Of a stretch of 19,547 nucleotides of DNA, positions 1-7,121 are shown in pieces. The number at the start of each line of letters is the position of its first letter. Position 1 is the stretch's first letter. The notes beneath the pieces were generated by a model. That model was not told the origin of the DNA. It was given only the letters and a program-made list of their open reading frames with translations, and did no database searches. This DNA is from CAG-1000 sp964345385. Its GTDB lineage: Bacteria; Bacillota_I; Bacilli_A; RF39; UBA660. The DNA lies in contig CAYFQM010000012.1 of the NCBI GenBank assembly GCA_964345385.1, positions 1 to 19,547 of the forward strand, given 5' to 3'. The translations under genes were made by a program, and so were the position numbers.

Positions 1-49
1 TATTTTTATTGAAAGTTCAGAGCCAACATTAGTTAAAAAACAAGGTTAA
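1..49 (+). CDS. C-terminal end of an upstream gene (partial)
   Basis: Reading from base 2 gives an open frame of 15 codons (IFIESSEPTLVKKQG) ending in TAA at 47-49. The stop falls inside the first arm of a terminator hairpin, as do the stops of other genes in this window, which supports it being a real gene end. Too little is visible to name the product. Confidence 0.45.
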   Translation, partial: IFIESSEPTLVKKQG

Positions 50-68
50 GATAAACTTAACCTTTTTT
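42..68 (+). terminator. Rho-independent terminator of the upstream gene
   Basis: A perfect 9-bp stem (AAGGTTAAG / CTTAACCTT) with a 5-base loop runs straight into a run of six T. It overlaps the stop codon of the upstream partial gene. Confidence 0.8.
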
Positions 69-113
69 ATTATATATATTTTTTCTTATTTTATAGAATT
101 ATTTTTATTATTA

Positions 114-122
114 TGTTATAAT
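114..122 (+). promoter_or_regulatory. Extended -10 promoter of the RNase J-like/cysteine desulfurase operon
   Basis: TGTTATAAT is a perfect -10 with the TGn extension; no good -35 is seen 17 bases upstream. Transcription would begin near base 129, leaving a leader of about 30 bases with AAGGAG at 144-149 before the ATG at 159. Confidence 0.6.
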
Positions 123-158
123 ATGTTTACTTAATTAACTTTTAAGGAGAAGAAATAA

Positions 159-1808
159 ATGCAAATAGTTAAGATAATGGCTCTTGGAGGGCTTAATGAA
201 AATGGAAAAAATCTATATACAATAGATATAGATGGAAAGCTTTTAATATTTGATTGTGGTATGAAGTATGCTCCAGATAAAATGTATGGAGTAGATTATA
301 TAATACCTGATTTTTCATATTTAGTATCTAGAAAAAATGATATAGTAGGTTTATTTATTACTCATCCTCATAGTGAGAATATGGGTGCTTTATTTGATTT
401 AGTTGAATTAATTCCTAATATAGATGTATATGCATCTAATTTTGCATCTTTAATAATAGAACTTCAAAGTAAAGAATATGGTATTGAAATTAAAAACTTA
501 AATAAGATTTCTGCTCATAAAAAAATAGATTTTAAAGAGTTTTCTGTGTTTCCGTTTAGTGCGACTCATAGTAGTCCTGAAACATTAGGTTTTGCAGTTA
601 ATACTAATAATGGAGCATATATTTATATGGCTGATTATGTAATAGATCCTACTAGAGATGCAAAATATGATATGGATTTAGGAAGGCTAGCATATATTGG
701 TAAACAAGGTGTTGTTTGTTTAATGTGTGAAAGTGTTTTTGCTGAGAAAAAAGGTCATACATCACCTAATCATAAATTAGAATCATTTTTTAAAAGTGTA
801 ATAGATAAATATGATGGAAGAATAATATTTAGTTTGCTTTCTCTTCATATATATACTATACAAGAGATATTTAATGTAGTTAAAAACACTAAAAGAAAAG
901 TTGTTATTATGGGAAAAGAACTTCAATCAATAGTAAACCTTTGTATTAAACATAAATATTTAGATTTAGATCCTAGTGTTATAGGAAACTTAACTGATTT
1001 AAAAAATGAAGATACTATTATATTAATAAGTAATGATAGAGAAAATCCATATGCTAATATAAATAGAATAATAGCTAATAGAGATAAGTTTATTTCATTT
1101 AAGAAAACTGATACAGTTGTTTTTGCTGAACCTAGTTATGATGCATATGAAAAAACATTAATTAAAATAATGAATGAACTTGCTATACAATCAGTTAATA
1201 TAGAAACAGTTCCTAAAGATAAAAGTGTTAGACATCATGCATCTAGTGAAGATATAATGATGCTTATTAAATTATTTTCTCCTAAATATTATATGCCTAT
1301 TAAAGGAGAATATCGTTATCAAGTAGAAAATGCTAATTTAGCATATAAAGTAGGAATAGATAAAAATAATATTATATTAAAACAAAATGGTGATATAGTT
1401 GAATTTAATAATGGAGTATTAAAAGAAAGTTATGACCATATATTTGTAGATGATATATTAATAGATGGTAAAAGTAGTGATGATATAGGTGAGTTAGTAC
1501 TTAAAGATAGAGAGATGCTTAGTATAAATGGATTAATATTAATATCATCAACACTTAATAAAAAAGATAAATCTATATTAATAGAGCCACAAGTAATAAC
1601 AAGAGGTTTTATAGTAGAAAAAGATAATCAAGAAATAATAGATAATATTAGAGAAATTAGTTTAAGTGTTATAAAAGATAATATTCATAATTCTAAGTAT
1701 GCTGATTATGTTAAAATTAGAAATGAAATGAGAGAAAAACTAGGAGAATATATATATTCTCAAACTAAAAGTAAACCAGTTATATTAACTGTTATACAAG
1801 AAGTGTAG
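159..1808 (+). CDS. RNase J-family metallo-beta-lactamase/beta-CASP protein, active site degenerate (RNase J2-like)
   Basis: The length (549 aa) and layout are those of ribonuclease J, the Bacillota 5' exonuclease/endonuclease of mRNA turnover: N-terminal beta-lactamase fold, beta-CASP insert, then the HAS.ED..... YYMPI.GEYR segment and a C-terminal domain. The metal-binding HxHxDH motif is replaced by HPHSEN (residues 69-74): both first His remain but Asp is Glu and the last His is Asn. His137 and Asp159 remain, but the usual His in the 'PVHGEYR' motif is Lys382, and the TG.QGEP loop has become ISNDRENP (290-297). This resembles or exceeds the decay known for RNase J2, the poorly active partner of RNase J1, so I infer a structural or regulatory subunit. 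Excellent AAGGAG site 9 bases before the ATG. It is followed 8 bases later by a cysteine desulfurase gene, probably in the same mRNA. No second RNase J is visible in this window. Confidence 0.85.
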   Translation: MQIVKIMALGGLNENGKNLYTIDIDGKLLIFDCGMKYAPDKMYGVDYIIPDFSYLVSRKNDIVGLFITHPHSENMGALFDLVELIPNIDVYASNFASLIIELQSKEYGIEIKNLNKISAHKKIDFKEFSVFPFSATHSSPETLGFAVNTNNGAYIYMADYVIDPTRDAKYDMDLGRLAYIGKQGVVCLMCESVFAEKKGHTSPNHKLESFFKSVIDKYDGRIIFSLLSLHIYTIQEIFNVVKNTKRKVVIMGKELQSIVNLCIKHKYLDLDPSVIGNLTDLKNEDTIILISNDRENPYANINRIIANRDKFISFKKTDTVVFAEPSYDAYEKTLIKIMNELAIQSVNIETVPKDKSVRHHASSEDIMMLIKLFSPKYYMPIKGEYRYQVENANLAYKVGIDKNNIILKQNGDIVEFNNGVLKESYDHIFVDDILIDGKSSDDIGELVLKDREMLSINGLILISSTLNKKDKSILIEPQVITRGFIVEKDNQEIIDNIREISLSVIKDNIHNSKYADYVKIRNEMREKLGEYIYSQTKSKPVILTVIQEV

Positions 1809-1816
1809 GAGGAAAT

Positions 1817-2941
1817 ATGATTTATTTAGATTATAGTGCGACTACACCTGTAGATGAAAGAGTATTAGATTCATATATTAAAGTTACTCGTGATTTTATA
1901 GCTAATCCTAATTCAATACATGCTTTAGGTCAAAAATCAAAAGAATTATTAATTGCTTCAACTAATCAAATAGCTGAATATTTTGATTGTAATCCAAAAG
2001 AAATAATATATACTTCTTCTGCTTCTGAAAGTAATAGTATGGCAATTAAAGGTGTTGCTTTAAAATATTCTTCTAAAGGAAAACATATTATTACATCTAA
2101 GTTAGAACATAAAAGTGTATTAGATACAATGGATTATTTAAGTGCTCAAGGTTTTAAAATAGATTATGTTAATATACTACCTAATGGACAAATAGATTTA
2201 AAGCATTTAGAAGAGCTTGTTAATAATGAAACTATATTAGTTAGTATATGTGGAGTAAACTCTGAAGTAGGTTATAGAGCTCCTTTAAAAACTATTAGAC
2301 AAGTAATAAATAAAAAAAATAAAAGTTGTTTACTTCATAGTGATTTAACTCAGGCTTTAGGTAAAGTTAAATTCTTTTTAAGTGATATTGATTTAGCGTC
2401 ATTTAGTTCTCATAAAATATATGCCCCTAAAGGAATAGGTATTTTATATAAAAAGAAAAATTTAGAATTAGACCCTATGATATTTGGAACAACAACAAAC
2501 TCTCCTTATAGAGGTGGAACTCCTATGCTTCCATTAATAGCTTCTTTTGCTAAAGCTATTAGAATAGCTTATGATTCATTAGATACTAGGTATAATAAAT
2601 GTGAGAAGTTAAGAGATATAATTATAAAAGGATTATTTAAGTATGATATACAGGTTAACTCTAATAATTTATGTGTTCCACATATATTAAATATTAGTTT
2701 AAAACATATTAAATCACAAACATTTGTAATGGCTATGTCAAAATATGAAGTTTATTTAAGTACTAATACAGCTTGTTCATCTAATGAAGAAAGTACTGTA
2801 TTAAATGAAATACATAATAATGATAAAACTTATTCTCAAACATCTATTAGAATAAGTCTTAGTCATTTAACTACTATGGATGAAGTAAATAAATTTTTAA
2901 AAATATTTGATAAAGTATGGAATGAATTATTAAATAAATAA
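1817..2941 (+). CDS. iscS: Cysteine desulfurase, NifS/IscS family
   Basis: A PLP-dependent enzyme that takes sulfur from L-cysteine as a persulfide for Fe-S clusters and thio-tRNA. Length 374 aa is normal. Visible landmarks are the N-terminal YLDYSATTP, the cofactor-stacking His98 in LEH, Asp176 and Gln179 in HSDLTQ, the Schiff-base Lys200 in SSHK, RGGTP (232-236), and the catalytic Cys320 in a short TACSS loop. All key residues are present, so it should be active. The gene starts 8 bases after the RNase J-like gene with AGGAGG just before the ATG, indicating co-transcription. In many Bacillota this gene precedes thiI; here it is the last gene of its operon, closed by a hairpin that begins at its stop codon. 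NifS versus IscS assignment is uncertain because no scaffold gene is next to it. Confidence 0.9.
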   Translation: MIYLDYSATTPVDERVLDSYIKVTRDFIANPNSIHALGQKSKELLIASTNQIAEYFDCNPKEIIYTSSASESNSMAIKGVALKYSSKGKHIITSKLEHKSVLDTMDYLSAQGFKIDYVNILPNGQIDLKHLEELVNNETILVSICGVNSEVGYRAPLKTIRQVINKKNKSCLLHSDLTQALGKVKFFLSDIDLASFSSHKIYAPKGIGILYKKKNLELDPMIFGTTTNSPYRGGTPMLPLIASFAKAIRIAYDSLDTRYNKCEKLRDIIIKGLFKYDIQVNSNNLCVPHILNISLKHIKSQTFVMAMSKYEVYLSTNTACSSNEESTVLNEIHNNDKTYSQTSIRISLSHLTTMDEVNKFLKIFDKVWNELLNK

Positions 2942-2970
2942 AATACTTAGAAGTTATCTAAGTATTTTTT
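2941..2970. terminator. Bidirectional terminator between iscS and gatD
   Basis: An 11-bp perfect stem (AAATACTTAGA / TCTAAGTATTT) with a 5-base loop and T-tract on the plus side; the minus side also runs into T-rich sequence. The stem begins on the last base of the desulfurase stop and includes the stop and last five codons of the convergent gatD-like gene. Confidence 0.8.
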
Positions 2971-3657
2971 ATATGCAGTTTTTAATGTATTATTAACTTT
3001 TTTATATTTAAGTCCTTTATCTTTACATATTTTAGTTAAAAAGTAATCTAGTAAATATGGGTTTCTAATAAATAAAGGACCTATAGTTTGAGTAGCATAA
3101 ACATTTTTATTAGTAAATCCTTCATAATCACTATTTAAATCATTAGAATATTTAATAGTGCTTTTAAATAATCCTTTTTTAATATTTTTAACTATTCCAC
3201 ATCTATTTTGAAAACCAATAATTGTTTCATTTATAAAAGGACTAGTATATACTGTTTCACCTACAATTCTATTAGTAGAAGCATTCTTATATATATTTTT
3301 ATCTAAATAATCAACTTCATAATTAAATATATTTAAAGCTTTAATATCATTTATTCTTTTACCAAACATATACATAGCATTTCCTGTTAAAAATAAATAT
3401 TTTCCACTATTAATGTATTCATTTAATTCTTTTTTATATTTAGATAGATGTTTCATACATATTAATAGTGCTTCTTCATCTCCTGATCCAATATAAATAA
3501 TATCATATTTTGAGAGGTTTAATTTATCTTCTAATGATTTAAAACTTAAACTATATTTAATATTATTTGCTTTTAAATTGTTTTCAAATGCTTTAATATT
3601 ACCATTTTCTCCATATAGATTAAGAATATCATAATATAAATGTAATATATTAATCAT
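2947..3657 (-). CDS. gatD: GatD-like subunit of lipid II isoglutaminyl synthase, catalytic Cys and His apparently missing
   Basis: A 236-aa CobB/CobQ-type class I glutamine amidotransferase fold with DILNLYGENGN (10-20), IGSGDEEAL (56-64), and a GFQNR.G segment (148-154). GatD normally hydrolyses glutamine and passes ammonia to MurT, which amidates D-Glu of lipid II. It overlaps murT by 4 bases (ATGA) and has an AAGGAGG site, so the pair is tightly coupled. In the nucleophile elbow, where active GatD has C-G-G-Y-Q, this protein reads G-N-A-M-Y (92-96), so Cys is replaced by Gly. Near the C terminus the usual ...LHGPLLPKNP is TIGPLFIRNP (191-200), so the His is Ile. The GFENH motif also has Arg in place of His. 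The fold looks intact but glutaminase activity is doubtful. It may be a clade-wide variant. Identity rests on the motif layout and the murT neighbour. Confidence 0.82.
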   Translation of the reverse strand: MINILHLYYDILNLYGENGNIKAFENNLKANNIKYSLSFKSLEDKLNLSKYDIIYIGSGDEEALLICMKHLSKYKKELNEYINSGKYLFLTGNAMYMFGKRINDIKALNIFNYEVDYLDKNIYKNASTNRIVGETVYTSPFINETIIGFQNRCGIVKNIKKGLFKSTIKYSNDLNSDYEGFTNKNVYATQTIGPLFIRNPYLLDYFLTKICKDKGLKYKKVNNTLKTAYKKYLDNF

Positions 3658-4976
3658 GCTTCCTCCTTAATTATCTTTTTAAGTTCTATTTCTTTATCAA
3701 AACAAACCATTGAATATATATCTCCTTTAGTATTCTTTTTTAAAGTAGTACTTAATCCACTTAAGTTTTCTACAACTATAAGTTTGTTTTTGCTTATTCC
3801 CGCATATTCCATTCTAGCAAGCATATCATACGCAAATTTTCCAATAAGAATTATTTTATTAATATATTTATTATTTAACTGTTCAAAGTCTATATCCCAT
3901 AACCAAGATATATCATTTTCTTTATAACGTCTACTTGAAGAATCAAAACCTAATATGAGTGTTTTATCTTTTTTAATATTTGATAAATAATCAAGAGATT
4001 GTTTATAGCTTAAATTATTTTCATTTTTACTAATTAACATTTGCCACTTTCTATTATCAAAATCATATATTTCTAATCTTTTAGTAGTTAAGTCTTTATC
4101 ATTTAGCGACTTTACAATATTTTCTTCTTTTATACCAATCTCTTTACATAATGTGTATACAGCAGTTGTAAAGTATGCTGTATATAAAAAGTTTGATGTA
4201 AGATTAATTATATTATTATTAATTTTAATTTTCTTCTTTTTAATATCTATATCTGTTGCTAAAACATCTGTTTCTCTTTTGAATTTGCATTTAGGACATT
4301 TATATGAACCAATGTGTCCATAATGATAAAAATCATATTTTAGTTTACTATGACATAATGGACAATAAACTGAATCTAAATTATTTAAATTTGATTTTAC
4401 ACTATAGTTATTTTTATCAAGTCCATATTTAATTACTTTTCCTTTATAGTTAACAGAAAGTCTATTAACTATTGGATCATCACTATTAATAATTAAAGTA
4501 GGATTATCAGATAAACTATCCTTAATACAATTATATATTTTATATGGATGAGAATTTCTAGGTGGTTGATCTCTTGTTATATTTGTAACTATTACATGAG
4601 TAAATTTAATATATTCTGATATCTTTTTAAAATATTGTTCATCTAACTCCATAAGTAATATATCTTTTTTAACATTACCAAGTAAAGTAGAGTTATTAAG
4701 TATTAATGAGGTTATCCCATTAATAGTATTACTTCCTTCTTTATTATATAAAGAAGAATATCCATTTTTAGTAAATATATTATTAGCAAGTTCAACTGTT
4801 GAGCTTTTACCAGAAGAACCAGTAACTCCGATTATATATTTAGGAAGATTTATTTTCTTTAATATATTTTTATCAATTTTAAGAGCGTAATGCCCTCCGA
4901 TAACACTCCCACCACGACCAGTTAATTTACTTACTCTATTAATTATTTTACATACAAGTATTGATAACATCTTCAT
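3654..4976 (-). CDS. murT: MurT, lipid II isoglutaminyl synthase ligase subunit
   Basis: A Mur-ligase-like ATP enzyme that activates the alpha-carboxyl of D-Glu in lipid II for amidation, acting at the inner face of the membrane. The 440-aa protein shows the N-terminal GRGGS (20-24), P-loop GVTGSSGKSST (50-60), a Cys4 ribbon (Cys205, 208, 227, 230) characteristic of MurT, and the C-terminal DUF1727 motif NDISWLWDIDFE (354-365), which includes an Asp implicated in catalysis. All expected motifs are present. The first ATG lies 7 bases after GAGG; a second ATG two codons later, 6 bases after AAGG, is an equally possible start. It is first in a two-gene minus-strand operon with the gatD-like gene; its TGA stop overlaps the gatD ATG. 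Confidence 0.92.
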   Translation of the reverse strand: MKMLSILVCKIINRVSKLTGRGGSVIGGHYALKIDKNILKKINLPKYIIGVTGSSGKSSTVELANNIFTKNGYSSLYNKEGSNTINGITSLILNNSTLLGNVKKDILLMELDEQYFKKISEYIKFTHVIVTNITRDQPPRNSHPYKIYNCIKDSLSDNPTLIINSDDPIVNRLSVNYKGKVIKYGLDKNNYSVKSNLNNLDSVYCPLCHSKLKYDFYHYGHIGSYKCPKCKFKRETDVLATDIDIKKKKIKINNNIINLTSNFLYTAYFTTAVYTLCKEIGIKEENIVKSLNDKDLTTKRLEIYDFDNRKWQMLISKNENNLSYKQSLDYLSNIKKDKTLILGFDSSSRRYKENDISWLWDIDFEQLNNKYINKIILIGKFAYDMLARMEYAGISKNKLIVVENLSGLSTTLKKNTKGDIYSMVCFDKEIELKKIIKEEA

Positions 4977-4993
4977 CCTTACACCTCTATTTT

Positions 4994-5022
4994 ATTATAC
5001 AATAAATAAAGGAATTTATAAA
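4994..5022 (-). promoter_or_regulatory. Promoter of the murT-gatD operon
   Basis: On the minus strand TTTATA and a perfect TATAAT are separated by 17 bases, with the -10 ending 17 bases before the murT ATG. The -35 matches consensus at 4 of 6 positions. Confidence 0.5.
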
Positions 5023-5041
5023 TGTAAAATTAAATAAAGTG

Positions 5042-5050
5042 TGTTATTAT
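5042..5050 (+). promoter_or_regulatory. Possible extended -10 for the SDR gene
   Basis: TGTTATTAT forms a TGn-extended -10 16 bases before the ATG, which would leave a leader of only about 10 bases ending in AGGTGAG (5057-5063). No clear -35 is visible. Confidence 0.3.
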
Positions 5051-5066
5051 ATAAATAGGTGAGTAT

Positions 5067-5816
5067 ATGAAAGCATTAATTACAGGAGCTTCTTCAGGTT
5101 TAGGTAAAGACTTCGCTATTAATTTAGCAAAAGAAGGATATGAACTTGTTTTAGTAGCTAGAAGTAAAGAAAAATTAGAAGAAGTTAAAAAACAAATAAA
5201 TGGAAAAGTATCATTAGAAGTAATGGATCTTAGCACTAAAGAAAACGTGATAAAGTTATATGAAAAATATAAAAATCAAATAGATTTATTAATAAATAAT
5301 GCAGGTTTTGGAGTATGTGGTTATTTTGATGAAACAGATTTAGATAATGAACTTAATATGATAGATTTAAATGTAAAAACTTATCATATATTAACTAAAT
5401 TATTTTTAAAAGATTTTATAAAAAAAGATAGTGGTAAAATATTAAATGTAGCAAGCTCTGCAGCATTTCAACCTGGTCCATTAATGGCAACATATTACGC
5501 AACTAAATCATATGTTTATAATTTATCAATGGCTATATATGAAGAATTAAGAAAGAAGAAAAGTAATGTTAAAATATGTGTATTATGTCCAGGACCAGTT
5601 AAAACAAATTTCTTTGAAAGAGCAAATGTTAAATTTAATACTAAAGTGTTAACAAGTGATTACGTAGTAAAATACACTATTAAATGTTTAAAGAAAAACA
5701 AAACTGTTATTATACCAAGTTTAACTATGAAATTAGGAGTATTTTCTAATAGGTTATTACCAAGAAAATTAGTATTAAGAATTATTTATAAAATTCAAGA
5801 AAGAAAATTAAAATAA
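5067..5816 (+). CDS. Short-chain dehydrogenase/reductase (SDR), NAD(P)-dependent
   Basis: A classical SDR of 249 aa. It shows the cofactor-binding TGASSGLG near the N terminus (residues 6-13), the NNAG motif (about residue 76), a catalytic Ser in NVASSAAF, and the YxxxK pair in the YYATK segment, followed by PGPVKT. An Arg in VLVARSKEKL after beta-strand 2 suggests a preference for NADP. The sequence resembles the COG0300/DltE-like group, whose substrates are mostly unknown, so I give no substrate. It stands alone, divergent from murT and convergent with the tRNA gene. A shared hairpin follows 8 bases after its stop. Confidence 0.9.
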   Translation: MKALITGASSGLGKDFAINLAKEGYELVLVARSKEKLEEVKKQINGKVSLEVMDLSTKENVIKLYEKYKNQIDLLINNAGFGVCGYFDETDLDNELNMIDLNVKTYHILTKLFLKDFIKKDSGKILNVASSAAFQPGPLMATYYATKSYVYNLSMAIYEELRKKKSNVKICVLCPGPVKTNFFERANVKFNTKVLTSDYVVKYTIKCLKKNKTVIIPSLTMKLGVFSNRLLPRKLVLRIIYKIQERKLK

Positions 5817-5823
5817 TATATAA

Positions 5824-5848
5824 AAATCCTCTTATTATAAGAGGATTT
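5824..5848. terminator. Terminator shared by tRNA-Glu and the SDR gene
   Basis: A perfect 11-bp stem (AAATCCTCTTA / TAAGAGGATTT) with a 3-base loop. The T-tract is better on the minus strand (TTTTTATA), so it mainly ends the tRNA transcript; the plus side ends in a shorter T-rich stretch and may also stop the SDR mRNA. Confidence 0.75.
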
Positions 5849-5858
5849 ATTAATCTAA

Positions 5859-5934
5859 TGGTGACCGATATGGGAATTGAACCCATGAGTGTCGCCTTGA
5901 GAGGGCGATGTGTTAACCGCTTCACCAATCGGCC
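5859..5934 (-). tRNA. tRNA-Glu (anticodon CTC)
   Basis: The 76-base minus-strand gene folds as a cloverleaf: acceptor GGCCGAT pairs with ATCGGTC (one G-T), D-loop with AGCGGTTA, anticodon stem TCGCC/GGCGA with loop CTCTCAA, T arm ATGGG-TTCAATT-CCCAT, and an encoded CCA end. Anticodon CTC at positions 34-36 reads GAG, and the overall body resembles bacillary tRNA-Glu (D-loop and CGCC anticodon stem). There is no long variable arm, which excludes Leu/Ser. A CTC isoacceptor is unusual in so AT-rich a genome, where TTC normally suffices. Confidence 0.93.
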
Positions 5935-5944
5935 AAGTGCATTT

Positions 5945-5973
5945 ATTTTAGCATATAAATAGTTATTAAACAA
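5945..5973 (-). promoter_or_regulatory. Promoter of tRNA-Glu
   Basis: On the minus strand TTGTTT is followed after 17 bases by TAAAAT with a TGn extension. The -10 ends 10 bases before the mature 5' end, so the 5' leader would be only about 3 bases. Confidence 0.7.
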
Positions 5974-5992
5974 TTAATTTTTAGTATTTTCT

Positions 5993-6021
5993 TTTACTTT
6001 TATATTGATTTTTGTTATAAT
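5993..6021 (+). promoter_or_regulatory. Promoter of the membrane protein-scpA-scpB operon
   Basis: TTTACT is followed after 17 bases by TGTTATAAT, a perfect -10 with TGn extension. An AAGGAG site at 6039-6044 precedes the ATG at 6051. Confidence 0.65.
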
Positions 6022-6050
6022 TTAATTGTTAAAATAATAAGGAGAAAGAT

Positions 6051-7121
6051 ATGGATAATTCAAATAATAATATTAATAAACCTATTAATGATTCTTCAGC
6101 TACTGTAATGCCAAGTAAACCATCAAATGTTTCTCCTAGTGTGATGCCTTCAACTAATCAAAATGTTCAACCTGAGTTAATAAATAAACCTACTAATGAA
6201 ACATTTAAATTACATAGTGTTAATCCAGTAATTAATCAAAATTCTCCTTCTTCATTTCAAGAAGTAGCGCCCAACCTAGAAGCTCAAGAAGTGGATACTA
6301 GTAAGAAAAGTTCATCAAATAATATATTTTTTATATTAGTTGTTGCATTAGTAGTTATTATATTTTTTGTAGATAAATTATTTGAGTTTTTAACTGATGA
6401 TAAATATAATTTAGAAAATATAACTGTTGTAGAAGAGTCTTCATCTAATTTATATAATGGATACTTTAAAATAGGTGATAAAGGGCATTTTAAAAATGTT
6501 TTAGGAGTTAAAATATATAATGTTATATATTCAGCTAATAATAGTGTTTTAATGAATTTTATATCATATAAAGGCATTTCTAATCCAAAAGATTTAAATA
6601 TTTATATAGAAGTATATGATACTAATTTAAGTTTAATAGATAGAAAGCTTTTTGAACCTAAAGTAATAGAGGCAAATGCTGTTACAGAGTATAGCATTTA
6701 TCTAGATCCAAAAGTGTTTTCTAAAGCAATATATTTAAAAGTAGTTGATTATAAAAAAGAAGATATTAATAAAGTAACTCAAATAACATGCACTAAGAAA
6801 GAAAAAGATAATTATGAATACACTCAAAAAAGAATATATAGTTTTACATTTGATTATTTAAAGTCTTATAGTATAGATTACTCTCTTTCATATAATGAAA
6901 ATGAAGAGGGTTATAAAATATCATCTATTCAAAATGAATTAAAAGCTGAAAGTGATAAGTTAAATAAATATGAAATTAAAAATGAATATGATAAAAACTT
7001 TTTAAAATATGAAATTGATTTATCTAATGTAAATAAAGAGTTTGATTCATTATATGAACTAGATACATTATCATCTTTGGTTACTACTAATGAAACAAAT
7101 GAAGGATGGGAATGTAAGTAA
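6051..7121 (+). CDS. Membrane-anchored protein of unknown function upstream of scpA
   Basis: I do not recognise this 356-aa protein with confidence. Residues 1-90 are low-complexity, rich in Asn, Pro and Ser, with VMPS appearing twice (19-22, 31-34). A single transmembrane helix follows at about 92-109, then a C-terminal region of about 245 residues that is probably outside the cell, judged from helix placement. The C region has only two cysteines, Cys247 (in TCTKKEKD) and Cys355 at the second-last position, which could form a disulfide. The TCTK segment faintly recalls small lipoproteins of the YehR/DUF1307 type, a weak guess. Strong promoter and AAGGAG site. Its TAA overlaps the scpA ATG by one base (TAATG), so expression is coupled to the condensin genes, but a functional link is not shown. 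Confidence 0.85.
   Translation: MDNSNNNINKPINDSSATVMPSKPSNVSPSVMPSTNQNVQPELINKPTNETFKLHSVNPVINQNSPSSFQEVAPNLEAQEVDTSKKSSSNNIFFILVVALVVIIFFVDKLFEFLTDDKYNLENITVVEESSSNLYNGYFKIGDKGHFKNVLGVKIYNVIYSANNSVLMNFISYKGISNPKDLNIYIEVYDTNLSLIDRKLFEPKVIEANAVTEYSIYLDPKVFSKAIYLKVVDYKKEDINKVTQITCTKKEKDNYEYTQKRIYSFTFDYLKSYSIDYSLSYNENEEGYKISSIQNELKAESDKLNKYEIKNEYDKNFLKYEIDLSNVNKEFDSLYELDTLSSLVTTNETNEGWECK

Noticed and set aside
5782..5973. A 63-codon minus-strand frame across the tRNA region
   Set aside because: It lies over tRNA-Glu, its promoter and its terminator; the RNA gene explains the sequence.
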